From CAYMCV01 sp964389005 (GTDB lineage Bacteria > Bacillota > Clostridia > Lachnospirales > Lachnospiraceae): 44,363 bases of DNA. Location: the NCBI GenBank assembly GCA_964389005.1, contig CAYMCV010000003.1, forward strand, positions 1 to 44,363, read 5' to 3'. Under the pieces are notes generated by a model that worked only from the letters and a program-made list of their open reading frames with translations, did no database searches and was not told the origin of the DNA. This document shows, one piece after another, positions 43,826-44,363 of the stretch. The position numbers and the translations under genes were made by a program. The stretch's first letter is position 1; the number at the start of each line of letters is the position of its first letter.

Positions 43826-43855
43826 TTTACAAAGAAATGCAATTTCTTTTGTAAA
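43826..43855. repeat. AT-rich inverted repeat
   Basis: TTTACAAAGAAAT (43826-43838) pairs with ATTTCTTTTGTAAA (43842-43855) around GCA, with one bulged T. It lies just after the gdhA terminator and before the iterons. Confidence 0.7.
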
Positions 43856-43865
43856 GTAAAAATCA

Positions 43866-43909
43866 TAATACTCATATAATACGCGCGTAATATGCATGTA
43901 ATACGCAGC
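43866..43909. repeat. Four contiguous 11-bp iterons
   Basis: TAATACTCATA, TAATACGCGCG, TAATATGCATG and TAATACGCAGC follow each other without spacing (43866-43909). The TAATAY core recurs every 11 bases, close to one helical turn, as in protein-binding iterons. They lie about 150 bases before the next gene. Confidence 0.7.
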
Positions 43910-44057
43910 AATGTTTTCACGTTGCAGGTATCAAAATTATGAGTGGATATAGAATTGTATAAATATTGATTATTACTATATCTCTATGCAGGATAAATGA
44001 TTTGGTATATTATTTGGATAGAAGAATCAAAGTAGTATGTTGTAAAAGGAGAAAGAA

Positions 44058-44363
44058 ATGAGCACATTTAACTATAATTTAGGATGTTACAGAGTTTTAC
44101 GTCAAGATATGAGAGAACTTGCATATAATATGTATCCTTTTTACTTTACGTATAATCGGGAAACATATTATATTGCCGCGTATATCTTAACAGACGATGA
44201 AAGAGAAGCATTACCCCAATATGCATATGCACTGTTTCATCTTGTCTTTATGAAGCGTAGGAATCTAGATGATACTTATGAATTATATTTGAATTCAAAT
44301 GGTATACTTGATTACAATCCAACGAAGTTAAGGATATATTTTGGCATTGATTTTGATCCTAAT
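44058..44363 (+). CDS. Protein of unknown function, possibly DUF6037-like (cut by window end)
   Basis: 102 codons are visible with no stop before the window edge. The ATG at 44058 has AAAGGAGAAAG directly upstream. The sequence begins MSTFNYNLGCYRVLRQDMRE, then NMYPFYFTYNRETYYIAAYI and a piece with YGIDFDPN-like ending (YFGIDFDPN). The pattern (RQDM, FxFxY, LxxFFGIxF) reminds me of DUF6037 proteins, some of which occur in defence contexts, but I cannot confirm this. The gene is preceded by four iterons. Confidence 0.6.
   Translation, partial: MSTFNYNLGCYRVLRQDMRELAYNMYPFYFTYNRETYYIAAYILTDDEREALPQYAYALFHLVFMKRRNLDDTYELYLNSNGILDYNPTKLRIYFGIDFDPN

Overview
The window is about 44 kb of a low-to-moderate GC Firmicutes chromosome centred on the replication origin. 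The gene order is the classic one: recF, yaaA, dnaN and dnaA run left, and rpmH, rnpA, yidD, yidC, jag, mnmE, mnmG, rsmG, parA and parB run right. Proteins typical of Clostridia and especially Lachnospiraceae (DUF4446, DUF3881, an NADP-type GdhA with strong Shine-Dalgarno sites) suggest a gut or anaerobic Lachnospiraceae member. Genus and species cannot be fixed from this sequence alone. The record is a scaffold: five runs of ten Ns interrupt yidC, mnmG, a cotH-like gene (twice) and an acetyltransferase gene. At least two of these are assembly joins, not real breaks.

Layout. 1-3968: recF (partial), yaaA, dnaN and dnaA on the minus strand, with DnaA boxes on both sides of dnaA (bipartite oriC). 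3900-11575: the rpmH-to-rsmG operon for ribosomal protein L34, RNase P, membrane insertion and tRNA/rRNA modification. It is interrupted between mnmE and mnmG by an unusual repeat-rich spacer. 11619-13337: a coiled-coil protein, a tandem array of cruciform-type repeats and a NarL-type response regulator. 13351-15481: two perfect parS sites, a bulged hairpin in the parA leader, then parA and parB. 15505-19274: DUF4446, an HD-GYP-like protein, serS and DUF3881.

19337-25589: tRNA-Arg(CCU), then a 6.2-kb segment bounded by a 49-bp perfect direct repeat of the tRNA 3' half. This is the signature of an integrated island or its remnant. It carries an OmpR-type two-component system and an opposing cotH / DUF4956 / VTC-domain (polyphosphate polymerase-like) gene cluster, plus gene remnants. 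No integrase is recognisable in it.

25610-31669: housekeeping and accessory genes: a hexapeptide acetyltransferase, GtrA, a DnaQ-like exonuclease, a YcxB-like membrane protein, a D-Ala-D-Ala carboxypeptidase and a GGDEF diguanylate cyclase. 31769-42071: trmB followed by a ten-gene Mrp/Mbh-type cation/proton antiporter operon. It has four antiporter-like (NuoL/M/N-type) subunits and no visible hydrogenase or dehydrogenase module. 42147-43806: a promoter, a compact structured RNA ending in an intrinsic terminator, then gdhA with its own terminator. 43866-44363: four 11-bp iterons and the start of a further gene cut by the window edge.

The most unusual items are the tRNA-bounded CotH/VTC cassette, the dispersed cruciform repeat family, the tandem repeat between mnmE and mnmG, the evenly bulged hairpin upstream of parA, the gdhA leader RNA, and the four-subunit antiporter operon.
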